From contig OZ242023.1 in the NCBI GenBank assembly GCA_965204915.1, positions 3,224,001-3,288,000 of the forward strand: a stretch of 64,000 nucleotides of DNA. Direction: 5' to 3'. Below are positions 26,336 to 34,167 of this stretch, one piece after another. The position numbers and the translations under genes were made by a program. Numbering within the stretch: position 1 is the stretch's first letter; each line of letters starts with the position of its first letter. Under the pieces are notes generated by a model, which was not told the DNA's origin, searched no databases, and was given only the letters and a program-made list of their open reading frames with translations. Source of the DNA: HK1 sp965204915 (GTDB taxonomy: Bacteria; Pseudomonadota; Gammaproteobacteria; HK1).

Positions 26336-27583
26336 ATGGCAACAAGTAAATCACAGCAAGAATTATTAATGCTTCTCAAAGAGAAAGAGAATGCAGGGAA
26401 ATCTGTCACTCTTGATGAGATCCTGGAATATACAGGATGGAAGAAAAGTACCTTTTATACATATTGGAACAAGGGAAGGTTGAACGAATTTCTGAATGAA
26501 ATCGGATCAGGTGTTTACACCCCACTAAATGTTTCCGGATTGACGGAAGATGAATTTTCGCGATTATTGTCTCAGAGCACACATCGCCAAGAGATCGGAC
26601 ACATTTGCAAATCTCGTCTCGCTAAGGCACTTCTCAGAAAATCAAGAGATAATATGCTGCTGGCTATAGAATTATACAATCGACCTTCACTGGATAATCG
26701 ATTGGACAGTTTCGTTCTTTGCTTCTGTGTTGCTTGGGAACAATTGTTGAAGGCCATATTGATCGAGAAAAATGGAGAAAATTCCATATTTAAAAATAAA
26801 TACAAAAAGAATAAGTTTCGAGAAACCATTTCTCTAAGGGTATGCTTGGATAGGCTATATCAAAAAGATGATCTTGTCAGGAAAAATATAGAATTGATCA
26901 CTCGCTACAGAGATCAAGCTGTGCACTTGCTGATGCCTGAAATCCAGGGTCAAATTTCCAGATTTTTCCAGTCGGGTATCATGAACTACATTCGAGAATT
27001 TGAACATTTCTCGATGCACAAATTTCTTTCCTCATCGCATGCTGGACTATTGAGCTTGGTCGGTGATTTGAAGGATCCAGATAACGCAATTCTCAGAAAT
27101 CGATATGGCAACCAGATCGGCAGAGAGATCTCTCACATCATAAATGAGCTTACCATTGAGTCGTCAAAATATGATGATGTTAGTTTTGCGATTCCTATAA
27201 ACGTACGTCTTGTTTTCGCCAAAAACAATGAAGAAGGTGATATAATACTGTCTCAGGCAGATGATGGCATGGAAGGATTGAGAAATGCGATTGTGGTCGA
27301 AAAACCCGTAGATAGAGAGAAAACACACCCATATAGACAGAAAACAGCCATTTGCGAAATAAACAAACGTCTAAATGAAAGTGGACAGACCCACATCAAC
27401 AGTCATGATTTTCAGGCTATAGTTCACAAATTGAAATGGAAGAATGCAAACAATAGACAGCACTATATGAGCAAGAATCCAGAATATCATTACTATTCTG
27501 AATACGCTGTAAATGAAATCGTTGAAAATATAACGAGCGACGTTTCATTTGTATCTCTATGTAGAGATAGTTACCGTAATTAG
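26336..27583 (+). CDS. DUF3644 protein with HEPN-like motif, in hsd operon
   Basis: The 415-residue product begins with a winged-helix-like region (LDEILEYTGWKKSTFYTYWN). The DUF3644 core follows at about residues 100-215: RDNMLLAIELYNRPSLDNRL, the stretch AWEQLLKAILIEKNG, and VRKNIELITRYRDQAVHLLM. In the last, R192-D-Q-A-V-H197 fits the R-x4-H signature of HEPN RNases. DUF3644 proteins are found in defence islands; an RNase effector or abortive-infection role is my inference. The gene is AT-rich like the end of hsdS, 24 bp before it, so both were probably acquired together. Confidence 0.78.
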   Translation: MATSKSQQELLMLLKEKENAGKSVTLDEILEYTGWKKSTFYTYWNKGRLNEFLNEIGSGVYTPLNVSGLTEDEFSRLLSQSTHRQEIGHICKSRLAKALLRKSRDNMLLAIELYNRPSLDNRLDSFVLCFCVAWEQLLKAILIEKNGENSIFKNKYKKNKFRETISLRVCLDRLYQKDDLVRKNIELITRYRDQAVHLLMPEIQGQISRFFQSGIMNYIREFEHFSMHKFLSSSHAGLLSLVGDLKDPDNAILRNRYGNQIGREISHIINELTIESSKYDDVSFAIPINVRLVFAKNNEEGDIILSQADDGMEGLRNAIVVEKPVDREKTHPYRQKTAICEINKRLNESGQTHINSHDFQAIVHKLKWKNANNRQHYMSKNPEYHYYSEYAVNEIVENITSDVSFVSLCRDSYRN

Positions 27584-27649
27584 GAAAAAGAAATCTACAC
27601 GACAACCTTAAGCGGTTCTTTTCTATCCGCCAGCAACAGAAAAGCCACT

Positions 27650-27793
27650 ATGGAGAACAACGAGAGCGCCGCAATCGATGACGGCTGGTCGAAGCCCGGA
27701 GACCACCTGACCCTCTATTCCGCATCGTGGGAACTGCGCGATACGGCATTCAGGTTGCACCCTGGAGATGTTTGGTGTCGAAACTCGTCATGA
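27650..27793 (+). pseudogene. Fragment of a DUF1989 gene
   Basis: A 47-codon frame reads AIDDGWSKPGDHLTL near its start. This matches the block GIEDGWSKPGDHVTL of the complete DUF1989 gene at 31558-32190, with only a few base differences over about 40 bp. The homology stops after that block. It is therefore a decayed second copy of that gene's 3' part and marks the downstream edge of the imported hsdS/DUF3644 segment. Confidence 0.7.
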
Positions 27794-27843
27794 AGGCCAC
27801 GGCTCCCTCCATCTGCTGGCCAAGGTGGGTATGCGGGGAAAGT

Positions 27844-28140
27844 TTACCGGACGAGTTTCCTCACAGCGGCGGCGACAAGGAAAATGAAGCCTGCCCCACC
27901 GAGCGCCTTGGCGGCCTCTCTGGCCATCGTCAGAGCGATGCGAGACTGAGCCTCATCCCCGAAGAACGCCATGCCTGTGACGAGCGCGGCGAGCGCCAGG
28001 ACGGAACCGCCCCCGATCATGATCACGAGTCGCGCCAAGCTGCGGGATTTCTCTTTCTGCCGCTCCTCGGCGGCGAGACCCTCCATGTGGTAGTTGTGCT
28101 GGCGCTGATCCGCGCTGTCGCTGACCTCCAATGCACGCAT
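27844..28140 (-). CDS. Small two-helix membrane protein, unknown function
   Basis: The 98-residue frame encodes a charged N-terminal helix (HNYHMEGLAAEERQKEKSRS) and then two hydrophobic segments, LVIMIGGGSVLALAALVTGM and AAKALGGAGFIFLVAAAV. It ends with a basic tail (RKLVR). No family was recognised. The amphipathic-plus-hairpin layout is a sensible protein rather than a shadow frame. It lies between the hsd operon and the three-gene cassette; whether it belongs to either is unknown. Confidence 0.5.
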   Translation of the reverse strand: MRALEVSDSADQRQHNYHMEGLAAEERQKEKSRSLARLVIMIGGGSVLALAALVTGMAFFGDEAQSRIALTMAREAAKALGGAGFIFLVAAAVRKLVR

Positions 28141-28174
28141 GGCGATCCTGTTCCGGTCTTCCTGTACCCCGACA

Positions 28175-28247
28175 CGTCATTCCCGCAAAAGCGGGGATCC
28201 AGAGATTTTCATGATTGAAGTGGATTCCCGCTTTTGCGGGAATGACG
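28175..28247. repeat. REP-like inverted repeat related to the palindromic element
   Basis: CGTCATTCCCGCAAAAGCGG and its inverted counterpart GATTCCCGCTTTTGCGGGAA enclose a short spacer. The hairpin core is shared with the five larger elements, but the outer CTCAAG termini are missing. It may be a simple relative or a decayed copy. Confidence 0.7.
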
Positions 28248-28415
28248 GCCTGAATCGCCCCGGGAATCCTTCTGGGAAATCGCATGAACTACAATGAAAA
28301 TCTCGGAAGAGAACTCTGATATGTTCTCGCAATACTGAACGCCGCCGCTTGACGTACACACGGAGGTTTATGCACCAATCGGGATGCTTTCGTTGCCGTG
28401 TCTCCACCTTCGTTT

Positions 28416-29132
28416 CTACTCCAGCTCCATTCTGCCGTACGGATCCCGTTCAACCTCTGTCCCTACCTCCAGCTCGCGCTCCAATCTCCGTTGCTCTCGC
28501 GCCGCTTCAGCTTCCGTCAAGATGCCTGCACCCACGTACGCCCGTACCGCTTCAGCGACCGATTCCACCCGTACCACGCCTTTCAAGCGATTGTCCTGCC
28601 CCGAACGCCATTGCAGCTTCAATCCTGTTCCGGGCGCCAGATGGACTTCCGGTTTTCCTGCTGGATCTTTCTTCCTCAGTTCTCTCAGCAACGTAATTGC
28701 TCCTCGCCAAGCTTCCATCAGTTGCCTGCGCTCTGCTTTCGATGGCATTTTTCCCCGAGGCTCGCGTCGTATCTCTGCGTGTGCCGGGTTCCCCGGAACG
28801 GGTCGATCAGTGATGCTCCAGAGTCTGTCTCCGCTCTCGTCTGTCTGGTCTCGGATGATTCTTGCCGTGGTTTTGATTGTGCTTCGCGCTCCGCGGCGTC
28901 CTGCGACCCCACCTTGTGCGTACCGGCTTCGATCCACGGACGCGCCGCCCTCTTCTTCTGTCCATTGCAGCTCCCTGCGCTGAAACGCGGTGTCGGGGAT
29001 CCCCTTGCCCTCCGTCTCTTGTTCTCCGGGCGGCAGCCTGCGTTCCAGTTCCTCGTCGTCCTGGACGGGCCCCGGTGACTCGGATCCGTGCTTCCGCTTC
29101 TCCTCCGGAAACTTTTCCCCACGTTTGGCCAT
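28416..29132 (-). CDS. Unknown protein, third gene of coupled cassette
   Basis: The 238-residue product has a charged, low-complexity N-terminus of about 45 residues. A conserved-looking core follows: GIPDTAFQRRELQW, ASVDRSRY and PVPGNPAHAEIRR. The C-terminus is another charged helical stretch (EAEAAREQRRLERELEVGTE). The order AF-SVDR-NPAHA reminds me of a small family of uncharacterised bacterial proteins found beside TIGR04255 genes; this is recall, not a search result. It starts three bases after the stop of the second gene. Its coding strand is strikingly purine-rich and of lower GC than neighbouring genes. No catalytic motif is evident. Confidence 0.62.
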   Translation of the reverse strand: MAKRGEKFPEEKRKHGSESPGPVQDDEELERRLPPGEQETEGKGIPDTAFQRRELQWTEEEGGASVDRSRYAQGGVAGRRGARSTIKTTARIIRDQTDESGDRLWSITDRPVPGNPAHAEIRREPRGKMPSKAERRQLMEAWRGAITLLRELRKKDPAGKPEVHLAPGTGLKLQWRSGQDNRLKGVVRVESVAEAVRAYVGAGILTEAEAAREQRRLERELEVGTEVERDPYGRMELE

Positions 29133-29135
29133 CGG

Positions 29136-29720
29136 TCAGATCTCCTGGCGTACACGATCCAACCATGACATGACCCGGTCCAGCTCCTCCCTCGTCCGAT
29201 CTTCGAAGATTCCTTCCTCGCTCTCCTCTCGCAGGGTTCGACTGATGTAGTATCCGATCCTGCCGTCCTCTTCTGTGCCTATCTCCACCCGACCGTACTC
29301 GCTTCGCCAGATGATGGAGATCTCCCATGCCTCGTCCGCGTACACCTCGTCCGGTTGTTTCCACTCTTCCCGTAGTTCCAGCAGGGCGCCGATCCGCTCC
29401 CTGTTCACCCCGATTTGCGCCCTTGCTCCGCCCCTGATTCGTGCTGCCCGCAGTGTGTCTGCATCAATTGTGTCCAATATTTCCCGCGTCGTCTTCGTCT
29501 CTCCTCCACTCCCACCCGTGGCGATGCTCCATCCCAGGCCCACTTGCTCCGCCCGTAGTGCCGTTCCGTTTACTCGTTGCTCCTGCTCCCCGTGTCTTCG
29601 TTCCCTCGTTGATTCCGGGGCCCAATCCGATCCTTTCCTTGGTGCGATCCCTCCATACTCGACAGCCGGTCGTGCGATGAGCGCATGCCCCGTGCTTCCC
29701 GTACTCGCCGTCGTGTTCAT
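29136..29720 (-). CDS. Unknown protein, second gene of coupled cassette
   Basis: The 194-residue product has a disordered, basic first half. An alpha-beta C-terminal half follows: RERIGALLELREEWKQPDE, then the strand-rich WEISIIWRSEYGRVEIGTEE and DGRIGYYISR, then an acidic helix ending in LDRVMSWLDRVRQEI. Small proteins with such a strand pair and a final helix are often partners or immunity-like components. The start ATG overlaps the stop of the first gene (ATGA) and the third gene begins three bases after its stop, so the three are translated as a unit. No known family could be assigned. Confidence 0.62.
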   Translation of the reverse strand: MNTTASTGSTGHALIARPAVEYGGIAPRKGSDWAPESTRERRHGEQEQRVNGTALRAEQVGLGWSIATGGSGGETKTTREILDTIDADTLRAARIRGGARAQIGVNRERIGALLELREEWKQPDEVYADEAWEISIIWRSEYGRVEIGTEEDGRIGYYISRTLREESEEGIFEDRTREELDRVMSWLDRVRQEI

Positions 29721-30562
29721 GATTGCTCCCTTGCCTCTTCCAATCCGATACGTTGAGCGATCTCCTTTGTGATCAGCGTTCTGAACAGCGCATGGGTCCG
29801 GCTGTGCAGGCTGTCATACATGACCCTGCCGTCCCTGTCACTTCCATCGACCGACTGAACGTTTCCGAACGCCCTGTCGAGATGCATCCGAACCTCGTTT
29901 CCCCCGAATCCCCAGATCACGGTTGTCACTACCTGGATGGCTGGTTTGACCTCGTTTCCATTCTTCCTGAGTACTGCCCCGACTTGGAATCGTTCCAGGA
30001 TCCGTTCTCCCTCCGGATCCACGACCCATCCCTGCTCAACGTGCCATTCCTTCGATCGCCTTGCTTGTGGAGGGATCCGGCTCTCCTGGATCGCCAGTTT
30101 CGCGTCGTACTCATCATCGGCTCCGTCCCAGAGGAGCAGGTCCTGGTAGGTCAGCTCTGCGCTGCGGAGTTGCCCTAGTGGGTGTCCTTTTCCTAGGGTC
30201 GCTCCTACGTTGTTGAAAAGCTCACAGGCTTTTCTCCTTGCGCTCTTCCAGCCGCTGTATTGTGCACATCCAACGGTCACTGTTGGTCCTGCGATCTCCA
30301 TCCACCACGCGGCCTTGCCTGTGCGCATGAACTCGATGTACTGCGTCGGCGCCAATGGTTTCGGGGCTCCCTCCACGATAGGCATGGGCCCCATTGCGAT
30401 CTCCATCATTTGAGCCTGTTTCACCATTGGAAGAACGACCTTCCAGTACTTCTCGTACCCTCTGTCGAGATTCGGCCGCTCGTGCTCCGCCATCTCGCCA
30501 CTCCCTGTGAGTCGGAGGATCACCGTCTCGATAGCGTGGTCTCGATGCAGTGGTGCGAACAT
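29717..30562 (-). CDS. TIGR04255-like protein, first gene of coupled cassette
   Basis: The 281-residue product begins MFAPLHRDHAIETVILRLTG. A mixed alpha-beta body contains TVTVGCAQYSGWKSARRKAC and LRSAELTYQDLLLW. The end reads DSLHSRTHALFRTLITKEIA. The layout (N-terminal PxxExxIL strand, a Y-x-W segment, an L-x-Y block, a C-terminal LH...LF...IT) resembles the sporadically distributed TIGR04255 family of unknown function; this is a recall-based match. The ATG at 30560-30562 is preceded by an ideal AGGAGG and replaces a longer frame opening at 30733. Defence or stress function is inferred only from the sporadic distribution and the island context. Confidence 0.62.
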   Translation of the reverse strand: MFAPLHRDHAIETVILRLTGSGEMAEHERPNLDRGYEKYWKVVLPMVKQAQMMEIAMGPMPIVEGAPKPLAPTQYIEFMRTGKAAWWMEIAGPTVTVGCAQYSGWKSARRKACELFNNVGATLGKGHPLGQLRSAELTYQDLLLWDGADDEYDAKLAIQESRIPPQARRSKEWHVEQGWVVDPEGERILERFQVGAVLRKNGNEVKPAIQVVTTVIWGFGGNEVRMHLDRAFGNVQSVDGSDRDGRVMYDSLHSRTHALFRTLITKEIAQRIGLEEAREQS

Positions 30563-30609
30563 GCCTCCTCCTATCTTCTGTGTGCTTGGCGTTTTGGCAC
30601 AGCTCGGGC

Positions 30610-31170
30610 TCAGTGGTTTGGCCCTTGCTCGGTCTGGTTCTTCCGCGCATCGTCCTGGTTCGGCAACAACCGCAGCCCCGCCAGCGCCACGGTCAGGTAC
30701 TCCGGCCGGGGATCCGCGGCGAGGCGTAACCACAGGGCCGTGTGGCGGGTGTCAGGCTGGCCTCGGATCAACAGCCGTAAACACTCCAGCGCAGGATCAC
30801 GTTCCGGAGCCAGCCTCAATGGCGACAACCAGTGCAACCAAGCGTCCGTGTCCGTACGGATCCGATCCCTGGTCTGCGGCAGATCGAGTAGCTGCAAAGC
30901 GACCAATGCATCGCCGACCCGCTTGCCATAGACGGAAAAACCGAGGCGCTGCACCTGGGAGGCATAACCCTCGCGCATGTCGGAAAGCCAGGACCCGAGC
31001 GCGTCGTCAAGCCGCGCGCGTTCGTCGGCCAAGCTCGGCGGGAACTGCTGGTACAGCAACTCCGGCACGTCCAGGCGAAGGTCCGAGCCGGCACCCGCAC
31101 GCCCACTGAAGAGGTCGGCGACGGCCCTATCGGGATCGCGGCGGAAAGCCTCGAACCATGAGTCACTCAT
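30610..31170 (-). CDS. Unknown protein, probably C-terminally truncated
   Basis: A 186-residue helical, Leu/Arg/Asp-rich protein beginning MSDSWFEAFRRDPDRAVADL. It contains LPQTRDRIRTDTDAWLHWLS and ends at PEYLTVALAGLRLLPNQDDA followed by a short unrelated-looking tail (RKNQTEQGPNH). The abrupt end after a repeat-like helical segment suggests that a longer protein was cut when the neighbouring cassette arrived. Its ATG overlaps the stop of the fragment upstream (ATGA), so it was the second gene of an older operon. No family was recognised. Confidence 0.5.
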   Translation of the reverse strand: MSDSWFEAFRRDPDRAVADLFSGRAGAGSDLRLDVPELLYQQFPPSLADERARLDDALGSWLSDMREGYASQVQRLGFSVYGKRVGDALVALQLLDLPQTRDRIRTDTDAWLHWLSPLRLAPERDPALECLRLLIRGQPDTRHTALWLRLAADPRPEYLTVALAGLRLLPNQDDARKNQTEQGPNH

Positions 31171-31347
31171 GTCCGCCCCTCGAAAAACTCGCCGAAATCC
31201 TCGCGGCCGGACGCTTCTCGTAGCGCGAGCAGGTGCAGGTTACGGGCTTCACGCAGTTGGCCGTCGTCCAATCGATGCGGGCGCGTGATCGTCCCCAACC
31301 GGTACAAGTGCTCGCGCCGATAGCCGATCGGGCAGGTTCCCCTTCAT
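31167..31347 (-). pseudogene. C-terminal fragment of an unknown operon gene
   Basis: About 58 codons are open without a start: CPIGYRREHLYRLGTITRPH, then DDGQLREARNLHLLALREAS and the end FGEFFEGRT. The stop overlaps the ATG of the next gene. This coupling, and the charged helical composition shared with that gene, show that it is the tail of a former upstream gene rather than random sequence. Confidence 0.5.
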
Positions 31348-31557
31348 CACCACCTATGCTTTCATCAAGCGACGGCTAGAGCGAGCCCGTTGAAGGTCGA
31401 GGCGCCGCTGATGATGCCGAGGTCTCCCGTGGATGGCAACGTTCGGGGTTCGGCCCGTGGCTGAACGGATCGTTCGATGCTTTCCCGGCCGCTGCCGCTC
31501 GTCGCCTGAACAGGCGATCCGTAATCCCCACCTGACCAAGCCGCCGGAGCCAATGCC

Positions 31558-32190
31558 ATGACCACTTCCCACCGCTACGTACCCGCAGACGCCACCGTCC
31601 TCGAAGACAGCGTCGTCGGGGCGGGACTGCCGTGGAGCGGCCGAATCGACCGGGGCGAACTCCTGGTGCTCGTCGACCTCGAAGGGCAGCAGGCCATCGA
31701 CTTCCTCTGCTACAACGCCCACGACCCCCAGGAGCGCTACCACGCGCCCAACACCGTCAAGCTCCAGGGCAACATCTACCTTGGGCCGGGTTCGGTGCTG
31801 TGGTCGGTGCGCGCCCGCAAGATGATGACCCTCGTCGAGGACACCTGCGGCGGGCACGACACTATCTTCGGCTGCTGCTCGTTCGAGCTCGACGACGTGC
31901 GCTACGGCCGGCGCAACCCCCGCGCCTGCCAGCAGAACTTCGAATCCGAGCTGGCCCGCCACGGGCTCGACGCGACCGCCGTGGTGCCCAACGTCAACTT
32001 CTTCATGCGGGTGCCGGTGCAGGCCGACGGGAGCGCCGGGATCGAGGACGGCTGGTCGAAGCCCGGCGACCACGTGACCCTGCGCGCGGAGATGGACGTC
32101 CTCGTGGTCATCTCGAACTGCCCGGAGGCGCTGAACCCCGCGACCGGAGCGGGACCCACGCCGGTCCGCGCGATCCGATACCGGCGCTGA
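31558..32190 (+). CDS. DUF1989 protein (urea carboxylase-associated type)
   Basis: The 210-residue product matches DUF1989, the family of urea carboxylase/amidolyase-associated proteins. Blocks include RIDRGELLVLVDLEGQQAID, the Cys-containing TLVEDTCGGHDTIFGCCSFE and FFMRVPVQADGS, and the block ending DGWSKPGDHVTL. Family members accompany urea or guanidine-carboxylating enzymes; this copy stands alone, so its substrate is open. GGAG at 31546-31549 sits eight bases before the ATG. A decayed partial copy lies at 27650-27793, on the other side of the cassette. Confidence 0.88.
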   Translation: MTTSHRYVPADATVLEDSVVGAGLPWSGRIDRGELLVLVDLEGQQAIDFLCYNAHDPQERYHAPNTVKLQGNIYLGPGSVLWSVRARKMMTLVEDTCGGHDTIFGCCSFELDDVRYGRRNPRACQQNFESELARHGLDATAVVPNVNFFMRVPVQADGSAGIEDGWSKPGDHVTLRAEMDVLVVISNCPEALNPATGAGPTPVRAIRYRR

Positions 32191-32191
32191 G

Positions 32192-32209
32192 CGCCGGCCG
32201 GGGCCGGCG
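32192..32209 (+). terminator. GC-rich hairpin after the DUF1989 gene
   Basis: CGCCGGCC, a two-base loop and GGCCGGCG form a perfect stem one base after the stop codon. Only two T residues follow (ttgcgg), so it is at best a weak intrinsic terminator. It may also just stabilise the 3' end. Confidence 0.4.
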
Positions 32210-32283
32210 TTGCGGGGAACGGCGCCGCCCCATTCGTCGTCCGGATTGCCGCGACAAGAACGGCAGACATTCAAAAGCCGTTG

Positions 32284-32407
32284 TTACGCGGCGTGAACGG
32301 CGGATGGAACGACGACCTGCCCGTAGAGACGCCGGAGCAGGTCGAGTTGCCCGACCCTCGCCAAGGCGATGAGGGGATCCCGTATCGGAGACGATCGCCC
32401 GGGTCAC
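32284..32407 (-). pseudogene. PIN-domain (DUF3368-type) toxin remnant
   Basis: Starting at a GTG that overlaps the stop of the UPF0175 gene (GTGA), the first codons read VTRAIVSDTG. After one extra base the frame continues as LIALARVGQLDLLRRLYGQV VVPSAVHAA and then hits TAA. This is the opening of a DUF3368/PIN toxin (…VSDTxPLIALARIGxLDLL…). An intact toxin is about 155-165 residues; only about 43 remain and they carry a one-base frameshift. The RNase is therefore dead. Confidence 0.75.
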
Positions 32408-32670
32408 GAGGCGGTACCGGCCTCCTCGTCCAACTCATCGGCCGGATGGTCGGCGGCAGGGATGCCCGTCTCGCCCAGAAGAACCACGAACCCCTTCGCG
32501 CTCAGCCCGGCGAGCCTGGCGGCCTGGACGAGGGTCAGATGGCGCTTCTCGAAGAGACGCAACGCCAGCGTGCGGTGGAGGCCGAGCTCGAGGAGCCGCT
32601 CGTCGAAATGCTGCAGGCCCACGACGTGGAGCGCCCGGGCGAGACCATCGAGGTGCTGTTCGACGTGCAA
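32404..32670 (-). CDS. UPF0175 family antitoxin-like protein
   Basis: The 88-residue frame contains the UPF0175 core: LLELGLHRTLALRLFEKRHL, then VQAARLAGLSAKGFVVLLGE and TGIPAADHP. These proteins are usually DNA-binding antitoxins paired with DUF3368 PIN toxins, and the remnant of that toxin follows directly. No ATG or GTG exists in the open frame; TTG at 32668-32670 is the best available start, and the frame stays open for about 24 codons upstream without a standard start. It may be a decaying antitoxin. Confidence 0.7.
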   Translation of the reverse strand: MHVEQHLDGLARALHVVGLQHFDERLLELGLHRTLALRLFEKRHLTLVQAARLAGLSAKGFVVLLGETGIPAADHPADELDEEAGTAS

Positions 32671-32748
32671 CGGGCGATCCTCATCGACCCGGAGAGCGAG
32701 AGGGTCCTGTGGCGAGGCTGCACCAATGAGATGCGATCATTGGCGCAA

Positions 32749-33750
32749 TCACGCCCAGGGCAGGAGTACGGTCGCGCCGGTGGTCTCCCGCGCCTCGAGC
32801 GCCCGATGGGCTTCCGCGGCCCGCGCGAGCGGATGGACGTGGTTGACGGCCGGCCGCACCGCGCCCCGTGCGAGCACGTCGAACAGCTCTTCCGCTCCGC
32901 GCTCCAGATCTTCGCGCTTCGCCAAGTAGTGCATGATCGCGGGACGGGTGAGGAAGAGCGACCCGCGCGCGCCGAGCTCGATTACGTCCACCGGATCGGG
33001 CGGGCCGGAGGCGTGCCCGTAGCTCGCCATCATGCCGAGCGGGCGCAGGCAGTCGAGCGATCGGCGGAACGTGTCCTTCCCGATGGATTCGTAGACGACG
33101 GCGCAGCCTTCGCCGTTCGTCACCTCGCGCACGGTGGCGACGAAGTCCTCCTCCCCGTGGATGACGACGTGGTGGGCGCCGGCCGCGCGCGCCTGCTCCG
33201 CCTTCGCCGCCGAGCCCACGGTGCCGATCACGGTCGCCCCGAGGTGCTTCGCCCATTGGCAGAGGAGGAGACCGGTGGCGCCCGCGGCGGCGTGTACGAG
33301 CACCACGTCGCCGGACGCCACGCGGCAGGTCCGCCGCACCAGATACTGCACGGTCAGGCCCTTCAGCATCGACGCGGCGAGCACCCGGTCGTCGAGATGG
33401 TCGAGCGAGGCAGGCACCTTGAGGAGCTGCGCGGCCGGATAGACGCGCACCTGGCTGTAGGCGCCGTGCGGCGGCAGGGCGTAGGCCACCCGGTCGCCGG
33501 GCGCGAATCCGGTGACGCCGGGGCCGGTCTCCTCGACGCGGCCGGCGCCCTCGAAGCCGAGCACCACCGGCAGGGCGGGCACCGGCCAGGGGTGCGGAAT
33601 GCCCCGGCGGTGGTAGGTGTCTACGAAGTTGACGCCGACCGCTTCGTTGCGCAGCCGCACCTCGCCGGGACCGGGCGCCGGAACCTCGACCGGCTCCCAG
33701 CGGAGCACGTCGGGCGCCCCCTTCTCGTGAATCACCACGGCCATCGGCAT
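32749..33750 (-). CDS. NAD(P)H quinone oxidoreductase (zeta-crystallin type)
   Basis: The 333-residue product is a medium-chain dehydrogenase/reductase without structural zinc cysteines. It shows the N-terminal GroES-like domain (APGPGEVRLRNEAVGVNFVD), the quinone reductase signature VVLVHAAAGATGLLLCQWAK with the Rossmann motif, and the C-terminal ETTGATVLLPW ending typical of QorA. It reduces quinones with NADPH in the cytoplasm. The ATG at 33748-33750 has a GGAGGGAG ribosome binding site just upstream. The open frame extends to 33948 but has no similarity there. Confidence 0.9.
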   Translation of the reverse strand: MPMAVVIHEKGAPDVLRWEPVEVPAPGPGEVRLRNEAVGVNFVDTYHRRGIPHPWPVPALPVVLGFEGAGRVEETGPGVTGFAPGDRVAYALPPHGAYSQVRVYPAAQLLKVPASLDHLDDRVLAASMLKGLTVQYLVRRTCRVASGDVVLVHAAAGATGLLLCQWAKHLGATVIGTVGSAAKAEQARAAGAHHVVIHGEEDFVATVREVTNGEGCAVVYESIGKDTFRRSLDCLRPLGMMASYGHASGPPDPVDVIELGARGSLFLTRPAIMHYLAKREDLERGAEELFDVLARGAVRPAVNHVHPLARAAEAHRALEARETTGATVLLPWA

Positions 33751-34167
33751 GTCGCTCTCCCTCCTCTCCGTCAGGCGTCCCGCCCGGGGCGGTGTCCACC
33801 CGGCCACGTCCTCCCGGAGGCGGATCCCGAGTTGGACAGGGATGCGATGATACCGATGCGATTGTGCCGGGTGTGTTCCGTCATGATCATGGAAGCCGGC
33901 ACAGAGGACCGGAAGAATCGGAAGATGAGGCGGAAGCGCGGGAGCCACTCACCGTCGTTCAAGGCGAAAATGGCGGTGACCGCGGTTCGGGACGGATTTC
34001 GCGATCCGCGGGGCGGCGTTGCGCGGCGCTCGCCGGCCGGTGGATGACAAGGAGCACCGCCCCGGTCCGTTTCGAGATCGTGCCGGCGGATCGGGCAGGC
34101 GCCGGCGTGGGGAGGACAGGCGGCCGATGCACTGCACCACCGGAGATGACGGGAGGGCGCCGGTCCG
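33751..34167. other. 417-bp gene-poor gap with an IS3-type OrfA relic at 33925-33996
   Basis: On the plus strand the frame from 33925 reads MRRKRGSHSPSFKAKMAVTA. This resembles the N-terminus of IS3/IS2-family transposase OrfA (RRKR..HSPEFKAKVALAAV). Similarity ends after about 24 codons and no inverted repeats or OrfB were seen. The rest of the gap holds nothing recognisable and leads to the RecQ-like gene. Confidence 0.5.
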
